Assembly: GCA_013398275.1 (NCBI GenBank)
Contig: VZSE01014922.1
Coordinates: 5,892,253-5,956,252 of the forward strand
From: Promerops cafer
Taxonomy: Eukaryota > Chordata > Aves > Passeriformes > Nectariniidae
Direction: 5' to 3'
DNA: 64,000 nucleotides
The notes beneath the pieces are model-generated. The model was not told the origin of the DNA, did no database searches, and was given only the letters and a program-made list of their open reading frames with translations. This document shows positions 48,201-62,362 of this stretch, in pieces; the stretch's first letter is position 1, and the number at the start of each line of letters is the position of its first letter. The position numbers and the translations under genes are program-made.

Positions 48201-50112
48201 GCAGCCTGAGGGGACATGTGGCCATGTCCCCAAGACTCAGCAGTGACCAAAACCAGGGGCAGCCAGGGCAGCCAGTGTTGCATCAAGAGCAATGTGTCTG
48301 CATGATCTCTCTGTTAAAAGCTCAGCTCTCTCCAGTCTGGATAGTTCCATGAACACCGCTGACATTTTCCAGCCTTGCACTCTAACAGTCTACAGGCACA
48401 GACCCTTCACCTCGCCCTCTCAAGTCCCACTACAGCCACCAGCACAGAGAAAGGAGAAATTAGCCTCAGGTATTTTAGGGATCCAAATAATTATATTAAA
48501 CCTTGTTTCCATTTTTTAGAAGAAGAACAGAGCAGTAAAGCTCTCTGCTCCCTCAGGCTTGACATCAAAAAATTAGCATTTGTTTTACAGAACAGGACTT
48601 GCTCTATTCAATTTAGACCCAATCTGTTAATCTAGAAACAAAAGCACAAAAAAACCTGAAATTATGACTAAGGGGGATTTCAAGAAGCCTAGATTTTACT
48701 GTTTTTCTGAGATATTAAGAATAGATTCTTACATTTATTCTACTGTATTTCCTGCTGGCACAAATGAAAAATTCAAAGCTGCTGTGCTGCTTTTGTCTGC
48801 TGCTGCTGGTATGCAGTGTAACTATGTGTTCACTCCAGCCTGCTCTTTAAAAGCTAAATTGAAGCATGATTTCCAAAATCTTGGTCATACGAATCTGTGA
48901 GCAAATCTCTCAACTTCTCTATGCAAACCCTCAAATTACTGCTATGCTCAAGTCCTTGAAGACCACCAAATTAACCAGCTCTAGCCCACATGACTAAGGT
49001 TCACAGAAGTTCAAACCCAGCTTATGTAAGAGACAAAACTGGTGTGTTTGCCTTTAAAAAAACCCACCAAGATAAATCCTAGGGTCAGCAAACATGCTGT
49101 GCAATATTTAACAAGAAAAAGCTGTGACCTTAACAGGATTTGCAGCCTAAAACTGCTCCTGAAGGCAACAAACATGACATGATCATTCTGACAGCTGTGA
49201 CAAATTAGGTTTCATTTGCCTGAGAGGCAGCCATGTTCATTTAACTGCAGTTATGGGCACATCATGATCCCCATGCTGGGGAAAGCACCCAGCCATCGAG
49301 CCAGACAGTGGAACAAAGCATCTTCTACAGGTCAACCTCTTCAAATGCTTCTTCTGTAACAATACCACAAGTCTTCAAAAACAAACACTTGCTAACATTC
49401 ACCAGTAGCTTCCCTAGGCGTTTATCGTGGTCCCTCAGCTCTTCTTCAACCAGTGGAACAACAAAACCATGTTCAGATGCTTTAAATTCTGCATCCCTTC
49501 CCTGCATGCCTGGTTGTAAAATGCAGTGCTTGCAGGGGAACATGCTATTTATAGGTATTTACTGTTGGGTACAATCCAGGATATTTGAAAATTGTTTAAT
49601 CCAGCCTGAAATACTGTTTTGAAAGACTAAATACATGAATTAATTAGTTTCGGGTTGTTTTTGTAACTTGTCTTTATGCTTGAGAATGTATCTGGACCTT
49701 GTGATCTTTAAAGCAAAATTCTGCATACTTACCTAAAATTTCATAAAAACCCTTTCCTTATCAGTCCCACCAAAGAAGAAAGCTTTGATCAATTATACAT
49801 TCACCATCTGAACGTATTTAGTTGGAGAGTTAAAGGAAAAAAAAAAACACCTCCGGGATGTGTCCATCAGCTTCCTTGGAAATTCCTAGATAACAGATCC
49901 ACTGCGAGTCTAATCCATTTAGACTCAAAAAACACCACTCGTTTTTTCCTTAAGACATCATTTCTTTATTCCCAAGCAGGGCTTTCCAAGCCTATGCACT
50001 GCGTAGGCAGGAATGCAGGAGCCCTGGTCCGTCTGTCTGTCTGTTTGCTGTTGAAGCACCAGCTGCCAACAGTAACAGGTGTTTTCTGGTTTTCTTCTCA
50101 AGAGAAAGTCCT

Positions 50113-50232
50113 AGGCGCTATCTCCAGTGGAATGCAAAACACCAGCGTGGCACGTAGGGCCCGGCACGGAGCCGCATTCCTCTCGGAGCACACAGGCAGC
50201 ACAACCTCCAGCGCAGCGCCGCTATCGCGCGT
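50113..50232. promoter_or_regulatory. Small CpG-rich patch in the large intron
   Basis: About 15 CpG dinucleotides occur within 120 bp, including a CGCGCG run and a GGAGCCGCATTCC segment, in otherwise CpG-poor DNA. It is too short to meet usual island length rules. It may be a small regulatory element or an old island remnant. Confidence 0.3.
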
Positions 50233-53200
50233 GCTTTCCTGGGGAGGGAGCTGGGTTTGGGTATATGCACTCTAAACATTCAGCCAAACCACCACCTCGT
50301 CATCACTTTTTTTGCAAGGAGAAGCTTGCTTATCAACAGCTGTGGAGCACTGTACATTTGCGCAGTACAACATTAATTAACAGGACACAGTCAGCTGTTA
50401 GTTCACCGAGGCTGAAGGCTCTGCCTGGCGGTATGGAGCTTCTATTCAGTTTCTGTGCAAGGAAAATATTCAGAATCTATTTTCAGTAACAATTTTTTTT
50501 TTCTTTTCTAAGTCTTCAGTGAGCTAACTGAGCTAAAATTTCTGAAAATATCATACACAGGAGAAAAATGAGAACAGCAGAATTAAGAAAAACAAGTGGT
50601 GAAGATGAAGAAAAATGTGGAAATAGATTTGTGATAAAAACTGCAAAATAACCCATGACCAAAGCAAACAGCCATGTAACATGCCACCAGCATCTTCTGA
50701 GAAATACTTAGCAGTGAGGCATCACACAATGTAACACAAATTTGAAATTAAATCAAGTTTTCTTCTGATCTTCAAAGCCTTGTAAATGCATTAACCTTTA
50801 CTCACTCTGTCTAGTCCTACATACCTACAGTGAATTAAGCTTAAATAACTGTAAGATTCCACCAAAGACTCCCTGTAGGAGTGATTTTTCTCATCCCGTT
50901 GTACACTGGGAATTTTTAGACAGCAGTTTTCTCATGGTGGAGACAGATGACAGCACCTAACATACTCCAAATGGGAATGTGATACAAGCAATAAAGCAGC
51001 CACCCAAAACCTAGTCATGCTGTTCATGTTTATGATGTAAAAAGTTACGTTTATACTGATAAACACAGCTTTTGAAAAGGTTATTTCCCTCCTCCTCTGC
51101 AAACAGAAAAGGTTAACTTCATCTGCTGCTGCTGACATGTCAAACTATCATGCAAAGGAAGGCGCTGCAGAGAGCAGCCCTGTATTGCTCTACACCAAAG
51201 GACCTCTTGGAGGATCCCAGCAAAATGCCCAGAAAACCATCCTGGTGTTACACTAAGCTGCCTCAAATTCCTCTGTCACAGCCTGCTTTCTTTACTAGAC
51301 TCAATTTGAACAGAAAGCCTCCAAGTTACAGTTTATGGACAAGTCCTCAGACCAGTAAATTCAGAGGTAAAATCCAGCTTACCTTTTTGTTTAGTGTACT
51401 CATTAACAGTGTTGTGACAAGAGAGTTCCTTCTCTGCCTGCTTTCAGATTAACCCCACTGACAGCTAAATCACAAAGAGGTACTTATTTAGTGATAAATG
51501 AGTGCTGTTCTGCTGAGAGCTGTTTCCAGCTCAACTCTACATAAATATATATGTTTGTTTTGTTTTTTTTGATAGGGCAGGGACATCAGCACTGTAACAG
51601 TAAATACAGCAGCACTGAGCTCAACTGCTGCCTGTGAGGTATATCAGCAAAGTTCAGAACAATCATTTCATCCACAGGCAGGCATGATGCTCAAAATGTA
51701 AGAGGTCATTTCAGCAAAGCTCAGAGATGCAGGAGCCACAGCTCCTTTGACAGTTGCCTGGCAACGCTCTGTTATCTTTTATTCATTTATATTATTTTTA
51801 ATACACTTATACTTAGCCCCAGGTCTCACCCAGGGTTCACTCCAAAGAGAGTTCAGGATTTTCAGTCACTGGGGGGTGTCTCTTCACTACAGATTTTCTG
51901 GAAACAACTGAGTTCTGCTGAGAAGAGTGCAGAACACGAGGGCTTTCCAAGGACAAATTCTGAAATGGGCTGTTTGCTCCTTCCAGCCTCAGTTTTGCGT
52001 CACATCATGGACTTTGTCAGGATGTTTCTCAACAAGTACCTCTTATGACTGCTACCTTTCGTCAGCATCCAGCCAGCCACTCAGTGCATGCCACGAAGAC
52101 ATGAGCTGCACAGATTCTGTGAGCTAAAAATACCAGTTAATGGGAAGCTACTGCAACATTAAACACATTTTTATTCTTTAAAAAATTCAAGTTTATTCCC
52201 TTGTCAATAAAAACAAGGCATACCTAGAATTCAAGAGGACCTTGATTTGCCACTAGGTTTTCCAAATGAAAGAAAAAAAATGTTCAATTATTTATTTCTG
52301 GAGAGAGAAATCTCCCCTTGTCCCACTTCCTCACTTAGAGAAAAAGAAAACAAAACCAATGCCCACACAGAAAACACCCCAAAAGCCCTTTGGGCATGTT
52401 TTGAAGAAGCTATTTAGAGTAAGGAACATGGGCATTCTCTGTCCTTCTATTTATAATGAGGCTCCACCATCCCCAGGAGCTAAAGCAGAATGAAAATGGG
52501 TCACATATTTAATTAGCACTATTGAAGCGTGAAGCCCAAATAACCCTGAAATGTAATAGATTTCTTTTTTTTTAATAACTTCAGCTTCACTAGAATATCC
52601 CACAGTTACCTATGTCAGAAGCCAGAAGCTTAAAAAAAGGGTACCATAAAGCAGGCACATATCCAGCATCATGCTGCTTTACTTCTGGGGAAGGGGAGAC
52701 ATTGCTTTAGACAAAATCTTATCTGTTAACTAAAAAAATGAAGCAGTCATCCAGTCTAACACAGCCTGTTCTTTAATCACTTTTTATTGTTAAAAAAACC
52801 CTGAACAAAACAACATAAAAATAACACAATCTTCTTGACTACAAAAACTCTGCAGATCCACTAGCACGGATGTGGATGAAGCACACTCAAGGAGAGCAGT
52901 TTCTAAAGCAGACAAATGGACAGAAACTGGTGGCTTCCACTCTCATCAAAGATGCCACGCTGCCCCGTGTTTTGCCCCCTCCTGCATGTTTACTTGGAAG
53001 CCGGAGAGGGCTCTGCAGAAGTCCCCCAGCTCTGCTCTTGGCTCTGTTCCTCATCCACACCTCTGTCCCACACAGACTGAGTGTGAGACAGCAGCAGGCA
53101 CGCGGGGCTGTCACAGACACCGTGCTTGAATTACAGGTGTGTGCACATGCAGAGAGCACTGGGGAGCTGCTCCTCCTGCTCGCCCAGAGCAGGCAGAGGG

Positions 53201-56152
53201 GATTGCACAGGTGGGTGGAGGGGAGGAGAGGCAGCTGCCAACTTTTCCTCGGTGTGCTCACAGCACACATGGCTCAAACCTGCACACTGGGCTGCCACAC
53301 TTTGCTTTCCCCTCTGTTTCCATAGCCAGCTCCTTGCTTTTGCCTCCCAGGGCTCGCTTTAACTCCAGGCAGGCTCAGCCTCCTGCGCCCAGCACCCAAA
53401 ATTCCATTTGCTTTGGGCAAGATGGATGCCAGTGAAGCTGTGGGTACCCAGCAGCTCAGCCATCCACCTGAAAAGACATCCAGTGAAGACTTTCCCATGC
53501 AAACTCACTCTCGTTGTGAACAGCACTCTGCACTTCAATCAAAGTCAACAAGCCATAAACACCACTCACCCGTGAGGGTTTGGAAGTCACTACAGCCTCC
53601 TGGGAAAAAAAAATACTATGAAAAAAATCAGAGGGGTGAATTAATTGAGCCTGCAGCTGTCTGCTCTACATATGAGATGTCACAAAGTTCATGTTGCTGC
53701 ACAGGATTTTTTTTTACAAGGGATGAGCATGCAAAAGCAGTCCAAAAACCAGAACAAAGTGTTTACTCTGCTCATCCGTGACTATGCTTTCACCCCACAG
53801 GCGACTATATCTTTTCCAGGACTTGGCACATGAACACTGTGATGCATATTTTGCAAAAATTCTGCAATTCTGTTTATTACAATGAAAAGATTTTTCCTTT
53901 TATTCTTTTTGTTTCACTTCTATTGTCACAGTGGAGAACAAGGGATGCCACTGTATAGGAGTGAAACACACAGTATATTACTTGGTTTTATCTAGTAACT
54001 GCTCAGTCTGCAAATGGAAACAAAATAGACTCTCAGATATAGAGACATATACACAAATGCATGTATTTCTTAATTGCATGATGTGGTCATTCACAAACCA
54101 CCAACCTCTCCAGAAGTGCTCAGGTGCAACAGAAGTTATAGGTAGAAAGCAGAGCAAACAGCGATGGATCATCAATATCAATGGTGGAGATCAGCTAAGG
54201 CTGGAGACCACTGCTCCAGTGTCAAGACCAGATCTTACATTATCACATCTGGGGTAATAATCACCGTTTTTATCACTCGTTATAGTGAGAATTTCAATTA
54301 CATTAGTAAAAATACAGCTTATGCCGAAAGTTATTCTTCACAATTTCTTTGGTAACCAGAACTTGCTCTGGCTGCAAGGATACTCAGCCACTAGAAATCT
54401 CTAAATGGTTCAAATGTTATAATGCTTGCTGTACCTACTTTTTTCCCCTCAAGCAAATTGTTCAGCTATTTCTTAAAGTGGCTCCAGAAGTCCTGACACC
54501 ACCTCCTGAGAAGCTCAGCTTCCACTGAGGCTCTCCCTCACCAGCCTCAGCAGCTCACTTCACACACACTTCTCAAAATGGGGCCTCCTGCTTAAATATC
54601 CAGCTGGAAGATGGCCGTGATGTGCTTCCCACCATGTTTGATACTGGGACCCCTCCTGGCTCTTGGAAGTGCCTTTCAGGGGATCAAGCCCATGCACCAA
54701 ACCGGCCTCCTTGCTGCCTGAATTGCAGCTTTGAGGTTTCCCACACACTGCAATGGACACAGCCTGTGAGGAGCCAGGAACAGCATCCAGAGCCTCCACC
54801 ACCAGAAAGCCCCATTTACTATGGAACTAGAAATAGCAGAGGGGAGGCTTTCAGTGGAAAATGGGATGAGAATAGAAAGCAAGAGAGTAAAAGCCCTGTC
54901 AGCACATTTCATAGACAGTCTTTTTAATGAGGAGATAAACAGATAAAGCTTTCAATCCATGTATGGAGGGGTTTTTTTAATTTGAAAAGAAGCTAACCAA
55001 GCACGGAGGATTCAATATAAAACAAAGGCAGAACAAAACATTTTTTAAGAAGGCCTAAACAATATGAAAATTGTCAATTCTAGTGCCACAGAAAAACCAA
55101 AGGTCTCCTCCACTCCCTACCCACCCTATTTATTTTCTTTAATTATCTTTTCCCTTCAAGTAGGTGACTGTGCAGTGAAGTTAACAAACACACACAAAAC
55201 CGTCCCCCAGTCTTGTGTGGGCCCCCCAGCTTTGCTGCAGCAGCACTGCAAGTCAGGGCAAAGACTGGGAGGAAGCTAAGCTTCCCTGCTGGAGTCAGCT
55301 CCATACCACACAGTGTGGATCCAGACCTCCCCAGATGTTACAGCTCCATGTGACAAGACTTTGTTCCTATTACACAGTTCCCAACTAAAGTATCTGCCAC
55401 CCTCTACAACCATTTGATGTGCAAAAAGGCTGCCCTGCCAATAACATGCTGTTTCTTAATCTGATGCAACACATTGAAATCTGGTGTAAGTAGAAATTTA
55501 AAAACCCGCCTGAAGCTATTAAAGAACAAGAGAGATTTCTTCACATGAAGATGATTTTAAACACAGAATTTAGAAAACATGAGATGGGACCCAGAAAAGC
55601 AACTTTGCAAAGGAAAGTCTTCACATGCCACGCAGCAAAAGCAGAATTCTCTCCCACCACAGTTTCTTCCATCATAATCTGGAACAGTAACCTCAGACTG
55701 GGAAAGCAGGGGGGGAGTGGTGGTAGCTTATCTCCAGTAGCCCCTTGAATGTCCCCTCCCCTTGCTGCCGACACTCATCCTTTGGGTGGAGTCTTCAAAG
55801 GAGTTCTCTCCCATGCACAAAGATACTAAAAGCCAGCAGCCTCCAGTGAAAGGCTTTATATCCTCTTTTTATCTTCTATGCTGTGCTCTCCTCGGTAGCT
55901 TCCAACACCTTCACATTTCATATGTGGCACCTTCAAAGATAAATTATTTAGACGGGCTTTCTGCACAACCTGCAAATACCACCACAGCTTATCCTTGCTC
56001 TTCCAAGAAACTCCATACAAACATATAGCTAAGGACTTTTCCCTAGGCAAGGTTATATATACACCTATCCAAACCCCAAACTTAGAAACAAACCAGTTTA
56101 ATATATAAAATCCAACTGACAGTCATACTCAAGAAAAGATAAATACTGTTTT

Positions 56153-56164
56153 GGGGGGGGGGGG
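56153..56164. repeat. G12 homopolymer
   Basis: Twelve consecutive G on the plus strand, following TTTT. Long G runs of this kind are prone to sequencing-length error. Confidence 0.9.
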
Positions 56165-59100
56165 TTATGTTTCAGACACTGTATTTCAGGTTACCAGAAG
56201 ACGACTGCATCCTAAAGAATCAACCACAGAAACCCACCACAAACACATCTACACTTAAATATGAGACACTGCTCCCAGATATTTACAACAAACTGCAAAT
56301 CTACTGTATATTCAGCCATCCTGAATAGTCCCCAGGAACCACTTTCTGTGTTAATATTCAGGATTTGGAAGTGTCACCCAGTAAGAACCTGCACAATCCT
56401 GTAACCTGTTACCCAGGTTGTACACAACATGCAATTTAAAGCATGTACGTTTTTTATTTGAAGCAGTAAAGTAGGGTTAAAAACTGCCTCCTGCAGATAG
56501 TTATTAATATAGAAAAGTAAAATTTAACCACTGACTACATGACAGATGAAATAAAGTCTAATGTAGTTTCTAATTTATAACAGCTGGGCCAAAATTATCT
56601 CCAGACATTAAGGGTCATGATCAGAGCAGCGACTACACCACCGCAGTCCTCCAGAGGGGTATTTCAGACTTCTGCACTGCAGGGCTGGCAGTCCCTGTCT
56701 TCCTGTACAGCAGAGCTTGTTTTCAGAGCTGCAGGTACAACAGCCTAACACAGGTGCTCTGCCTGCAGCCTCGGTGTGCAGGAAGCCCGGGCTGCTCCTT
56801 GCTCTCCTGAATGATGATACGTGGTACTTTCTGCATCCTCATCACTGTGCAGTGCAGTCTGAAGACATCCAACACCAGCTCTCCCCCTCTCATCTGAGTT
56901 TGTTGAAATAGCTTGTTAGAATGGTGTTCTTCCCAAGTGACAGTGTAAACAAACGTCTGAGTTTGTTTTACAAATTCTTGCTTTCTTGCCTCTATTTAGC
57001 AGAAGCGAGCTGGGTCAGATTAACCAGTGTACCAAGGACAGCAATAAATTCATCCCCCCTCAGGCTTCCACATCTGAGATTTCAACAGCCTGCCCACATG
57101 TTCTGGGCACAAAAGCTTCCCAGTCAAATCAGGGAGATCTCATTACAGGAATTTCTATGTGAAATTCTGGTCTGAATTGAGTAAGAGATCAGGTAAGATA
57201 AAGAGACTGTGTGTTTTCAAAAATCTCCTCAAAATACACATGCTCTCTCAGTAGATGCAGAAGTTAATATATCTACTTAGGACTACAGATGGATACATCC
57301 AGTGATTGCTCTTGAGATCATGAAGTAAGCCCAGATGAAGGCAAAATTGCAAAATGAAATACAGCAAGGTCAACCATCCTATTTTATTATAATAGTAGGC
57401 CAATCCAACATGAAGTATGATTGCTCTTTTTCTTGCATCTACGCCCTAACTTTCAAAATACACCCTGTACTGCCTTCCTCCAACACCTTTTTTTATTTGT
57501 ACACTGACTTTGGTATTGAAAAGTCTGCACACGTTACTTAACTTTTTAGGAAAGGAATTCAGCAGTTAAGCACTTTTTTTAATTGGGTATTTCAACTGAT
57601 CCAGAGCATTCACCTTTAACTCCTATAAAAAGAGGAATTTTTTAATGGACTTTGCTTCAGTCCCACTCACTTTCATGGTATACATCCATAGCAAAGAAGT
57701 TTCTCAACAGATGGAAAATTTCCAGCATTTGCTTTCAGGCTGCTTATCATGAAAAATACAGATATATTCCTTAAATATTATATTAATCAGAGCCAGAACT
57801 CAAAGCCAGAAATAATTACCTTCTCTGTTCAGCATTCAGCTGTCCCATTCAGCAACATGTCCCCAACATTCAGCAACCCACTCCCTTCTTCCCCAGCCTG
57901 CCAGCTGTCTTCAGCACAAGCAGCCATCCTCCTCCTTCTAACTGCCCGTTCATTTGCTTCTTGTGGTTTAGTCTTCTCCCCTTTTTCTCCTCATCCTTCC
58001 TGCTCCAGCTGTTTCCAGGAGTCATACATGGCTCCATCCCCCCGGCTTTTTGCTCTCTGCACTCTGCTCAGCTTCCTCCTGGGGGACCAAACTCCCACTG
58101 AAATACTTTTGTTGTGATCAGCTGGAGTGAAGCATCCTCAACCACTGAATAAAGTATCTGTGTTTTCACTATTCTCAAATTTAAACATAAAATAAACAAC
58201 TTCATGTGGATGACTCAAATTAGCTCTTCAGTCTTGTTCCCTGTCTTTAACATCTTGGATTGCTTCCATTTTTTAATGAGGTTCAGGCACTACTTTAAGT
58301 GAACCACTGCTGGAAAAAGGTCACTAAGTCCCCTCTAGCCCCATTTCCTAATTACTGGAGACACAGCCACTCAACTGACAGACCCAGCCATGGGGGGGGC
58401 TGCTTTCTGCTTCTCAACTCTTTCTCCTGATCCTTACTTTCCTTCTGAAAGCAGAAAAGACGTCTCTTCCCATCTGTCTGAGCACTGACACTCGTAACTA
58501 AGTTTGGGTTTTGGTAATGCTAGTATCTCCTCATTTGATAAATGTGTCCTGTTGCTTTGTTCAGACTTGGCTTTCCTTCCACTAGTCTAGTATTACCAAT
58601 GACTCTTAAAATCATTGCATGCATTCTGGTTTTCGACTTCTTTCCTTTCATCAGGCTCATGCTATTTCAGCCTTCACAGACTGGCTACACTGAGCTATTT
58701 CAATGTCAGCTAGAGTCGCAGGTCGGCCAACCTGTCCAGCTGTCACAGCTGACCTGGTAAGCCACAGCATACACCATCATGATTTTTCTCTAATGAACTC
58801 GCTGTTCATCTGTCACATACAAACACACTTCTGTCTGTCTTCACAGCTCTTGCTGTGCTCAAGTCAGCTGTAGCCTATCATATCCACACTCATCATGATT
58901 ATACATCTATTATATATATGGACTATTTCCACCATATACACTGCAAGTCTGTGGGGGGAAAAAAAACTTTCACTGGGTTCAGCTCTGTACAATCTTGACT
59001 CAATACCAGCCACAAAGTAACTCTACATTTATTAAAAACTAGCCACAAAATAGCTCAAAAATATTCCCAAATATTATTATAACTGAGAATACTCCCAACT

Positions 59101-62100
59101 ATTTCATAAAAAACATTCCCTGTCTAATTGCTGCTTTTTTCTTTGGAAGGCAGTCACTAATAGCAACACTGATACTAGCATATGGAGCAGACTGCAGCAT
59201 TTCAAAGTTGCCAACAAGTTTAAACAAACAAATTGCAGGAATTAAAGTTTAAGCAAAACTTTCTTCCCAGAACCAAATACTGACACTGGATACAAAATAT
59301 GAAAATGCCAAGCCAATACAAACACTAAAGGAGACAAAACAAAACCAGGCAGGAATTCCATTCTGGCATAAGTGACAGCAGTTTTGTGCCTGGATCACAA
59401 AAGAGCAGTTTCCCTTCTTAAAAATTAAGTGTCTGTACCTGCAGGTAGGCAGTGAAGCACCTGGCAAGGCTGGGGAGGATGATGCAGAGCCCTGCCTCCC
59501 TCTGTCCAGTGACTCACCAGGGAGACACTTGCCAGACCTTTTCAGTTTTTTAATTGTTTCACACCGGGCAGACTGGCAGTTCCTGGAGGCACTAGGCTTT
59601 TCCTAGTAAATATGATGCCAGGAGATCACAGACTCCATGAGTGGACAAGCCTTGGAGGCAAAAACCTGGGTATGCAACTTCAATGATACAGATATCTTTC
59701 CATGTGACCTACAGGATTAACCATAATCCTGGTGTGACTAAATATGTTATTTGCCATCTTTATTGCTCATGAAGGGAAATTTAAGGACACCCCTACTTCT
59801 TTCACTATTCCAGGCCAGCAAAAGACTGGACTGGAGAGAATATGCAATACATTTAGGAACTATTTTACAATACCCAGTTACTTTTTTCCCTTGTTTGGAC
59901 AGATGCTGAAGTAAATAACTGTCAAGACATTAATAAAAAGAGTAATCCAACTATCAAAAAATTAATAAAAAGCAAACCAGGCAACCTTAGTATTTTCCTC
60001 CCAACAAAAGGCATTCTGTAGTCCTCAGCTCCAAGTGAACTGCTGCCATGCACTTAAAAAGCATCTCCATTTGCTGATGCAGGCACAGGCAGAAGGGAGG
60101 CCTCTTTGCAGGTAGCCCTTTAAGTTACCCAACATGAGCCAACAGAATTAAGGCACCTGTAACAAAAGCACATCCATCTGGAAGCATTGTCATTAAAGTT
60201 CGGAAAAAACACACAAACCAGCAAGCTCAGGCTGAAGTAAACCACTGCTAGAAAGGGCTGCTTTAAGAGCCTGCTGAATATAACAGCTAATTTTTTTAAG
60301 TTATTTTGCTACAGGACACAATCACTTCAGACTAGCATTAAATCTAACCATTGCAAATAGAGAAGCAAGCAATAATGCAGATCACAAATAACCAAATCTT
60401 ATTCCATGACCTTTTCAATCAGATGCTACACAGCAACTTATCTCTGTCGCAGATCATTGGTATTACCAGGGTTGCTCCATCAGATACTTTCTACAGTCCA
60501 GTCTAGTATTACATCAGCAAGTCAAATGAGGACACAGACATTTGACTTTCTCCTTTAATTGAGACTTTGCAAAAGAGGAGCAATTCCTTAGGGCTTTTTT
60601 CCCTGCTCAAAGGAGGCCATCATATTCACACAACTATCTGAAGCACTTAGAGCCCTAAGTGATCCAGGACCAGGCTGTCCCAAAGACATTCCCTACGGGC
60701 AGTTCTACACTACCTGAGCAGAGTAGGGTCTGGGTATTCAGTGTGGAAGCAGCAGCACCTCACTCAGGTGTTTTCATTCTAACAGTCAGTACACAACAGA
60801 CTGGCTTCAGTTCCTTCTGGCTGTATTTTCTAGAGCTAACTTTCAGAACTTTATACATACCCTGGCTTTGCCTCAGCTCGAATGCTACCAGCTGAGAAGC
60901 TCTGGTTGCACACAGCTAAGTGGTGGATGTGAAGCTGATCACTTCAGGCAGCACTGCACCATCACTGACAAGCCATCCAGATAGCAGTGAAAACCAGGGC
61001 TGCAAGAACACACAGGCTCCTGAGCCCAGGCAGACACTTTTCAACTTAATTGCCTTCCCTGTTCTTCAGATTGCCTCAAAGCCATCTGTCCCAGCCTGCA
61101 TTCCTTCAACTGGTTGCTCATGTTAAGTACCTGCTTACTTAGCTGTCCTCAGTCACGTACACAGCTTGCACAGCTCCCTGCCCACGCTCCGCCTTGCCTG
61201 GAAATAGAGCAGCTCCTTCTCGAGCTGAGTTTGAGTAACATTACACTTCACCTCACAGCTGAAAAGAAACTCAGGCAGGTCTGACAGGCCACAAGACAGT
61301 TTAGTGGAGGGGAAGAGAGCACCCAGGGTAAAAAGGCTAAACTGCCCTATAAAACCACTTTGCAAACTCGTAGGAGGAAACTTCTGTTAAGTATTAGAGG
61401 ATTTAAGCAATGAGAAGTCACATGCCTAAATAACCCTGTGGAGTTTTACCCTCATGCTGAAGCTTGATGGTTTTAGCCTTATTGCAGCATAGTTGTCTTC
61501 TGGCACAACTGCAGGCTGAACCTGGGAAGGAAAATCAGCTGTGCTCTACCCTACCTAAAAGGAGGAAGTGCTGTGTTTACTCACTCAGGTCCAAACAGCC
61601 TCACAGAAGTCCACATTGGTAGCTCCTATCAGAAGCCACAGGATTTCCTCAGGATACACTGGTCTATTATCTGTTATAATCAATAACTGAAATTGGGCAC
61701 TGCACTTACAGACAGGATAGACATGGGCTGCACAGCAGGCTGCTCTCCACTGTTCCAGCAGTCTGTCCAAGGTATAAAATATCAACTGCTACCCATTTCT
61801 GTCCCTGATAAAGCTCCTAAGATATGAAATCACAGCATCTGTAACCTTGCACTTGAGGATGGTGGAGGAATGAATCCTTCAAATACATGCAAAAACTTTG
61901 ATTTTTTTCATTATTAGCCTCACATGGCCATTTCTGCCAGAGAGACTGGAATAACCCAGATGCAAGAATTAAATTCAGTTTCACTTCTCCCTTGCTGTTA
62001 CTCAACATTAAGTCCTGCTATTAGTGCTATGTAGAAACTTCATTTTTCATAGAAATGCCTGGATCTTCATTCCCATTCATAGCACCCCAGTGGCCACAGC

Positions 62101-62323
62101 AGCTAAACAAAGGACCACCCAAAGCAGAGAACATAAAACTACTGCTAACATAGAGCACATCAGGCATTTTAACAAGACTGAACAACAATAGCTACAGCAA
62201 AACCCAATCTCATGCCCATTTATCACTGCCTGCATTTAAGTCTGTTGCAGCCTGTCAAGTCTCTGGAAGCTCTTCCTGCCATCTGTTTCCTTCCTCCAAG
62301 GGCGGTGCAGTTTTCCATGATTG

Positions 62324-62362
<39 letters not shown>
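62324..62362. repeat. CT/CA compound microsatellite
   Basis: (CT)13.5 is followed directly by (CA)6. It is likely polymorphic. Confidence 0.95.

Noticed and set aside
52870..53325. 151-codon plus-strand open frame, the longest in the window
   Set aside because: Two other plus-strand frames and a minus-strand one are open over the same GC-rich bases. Composition is low-information (Leu, Arg, Ser, Cys, His) and there is no recognised protein.
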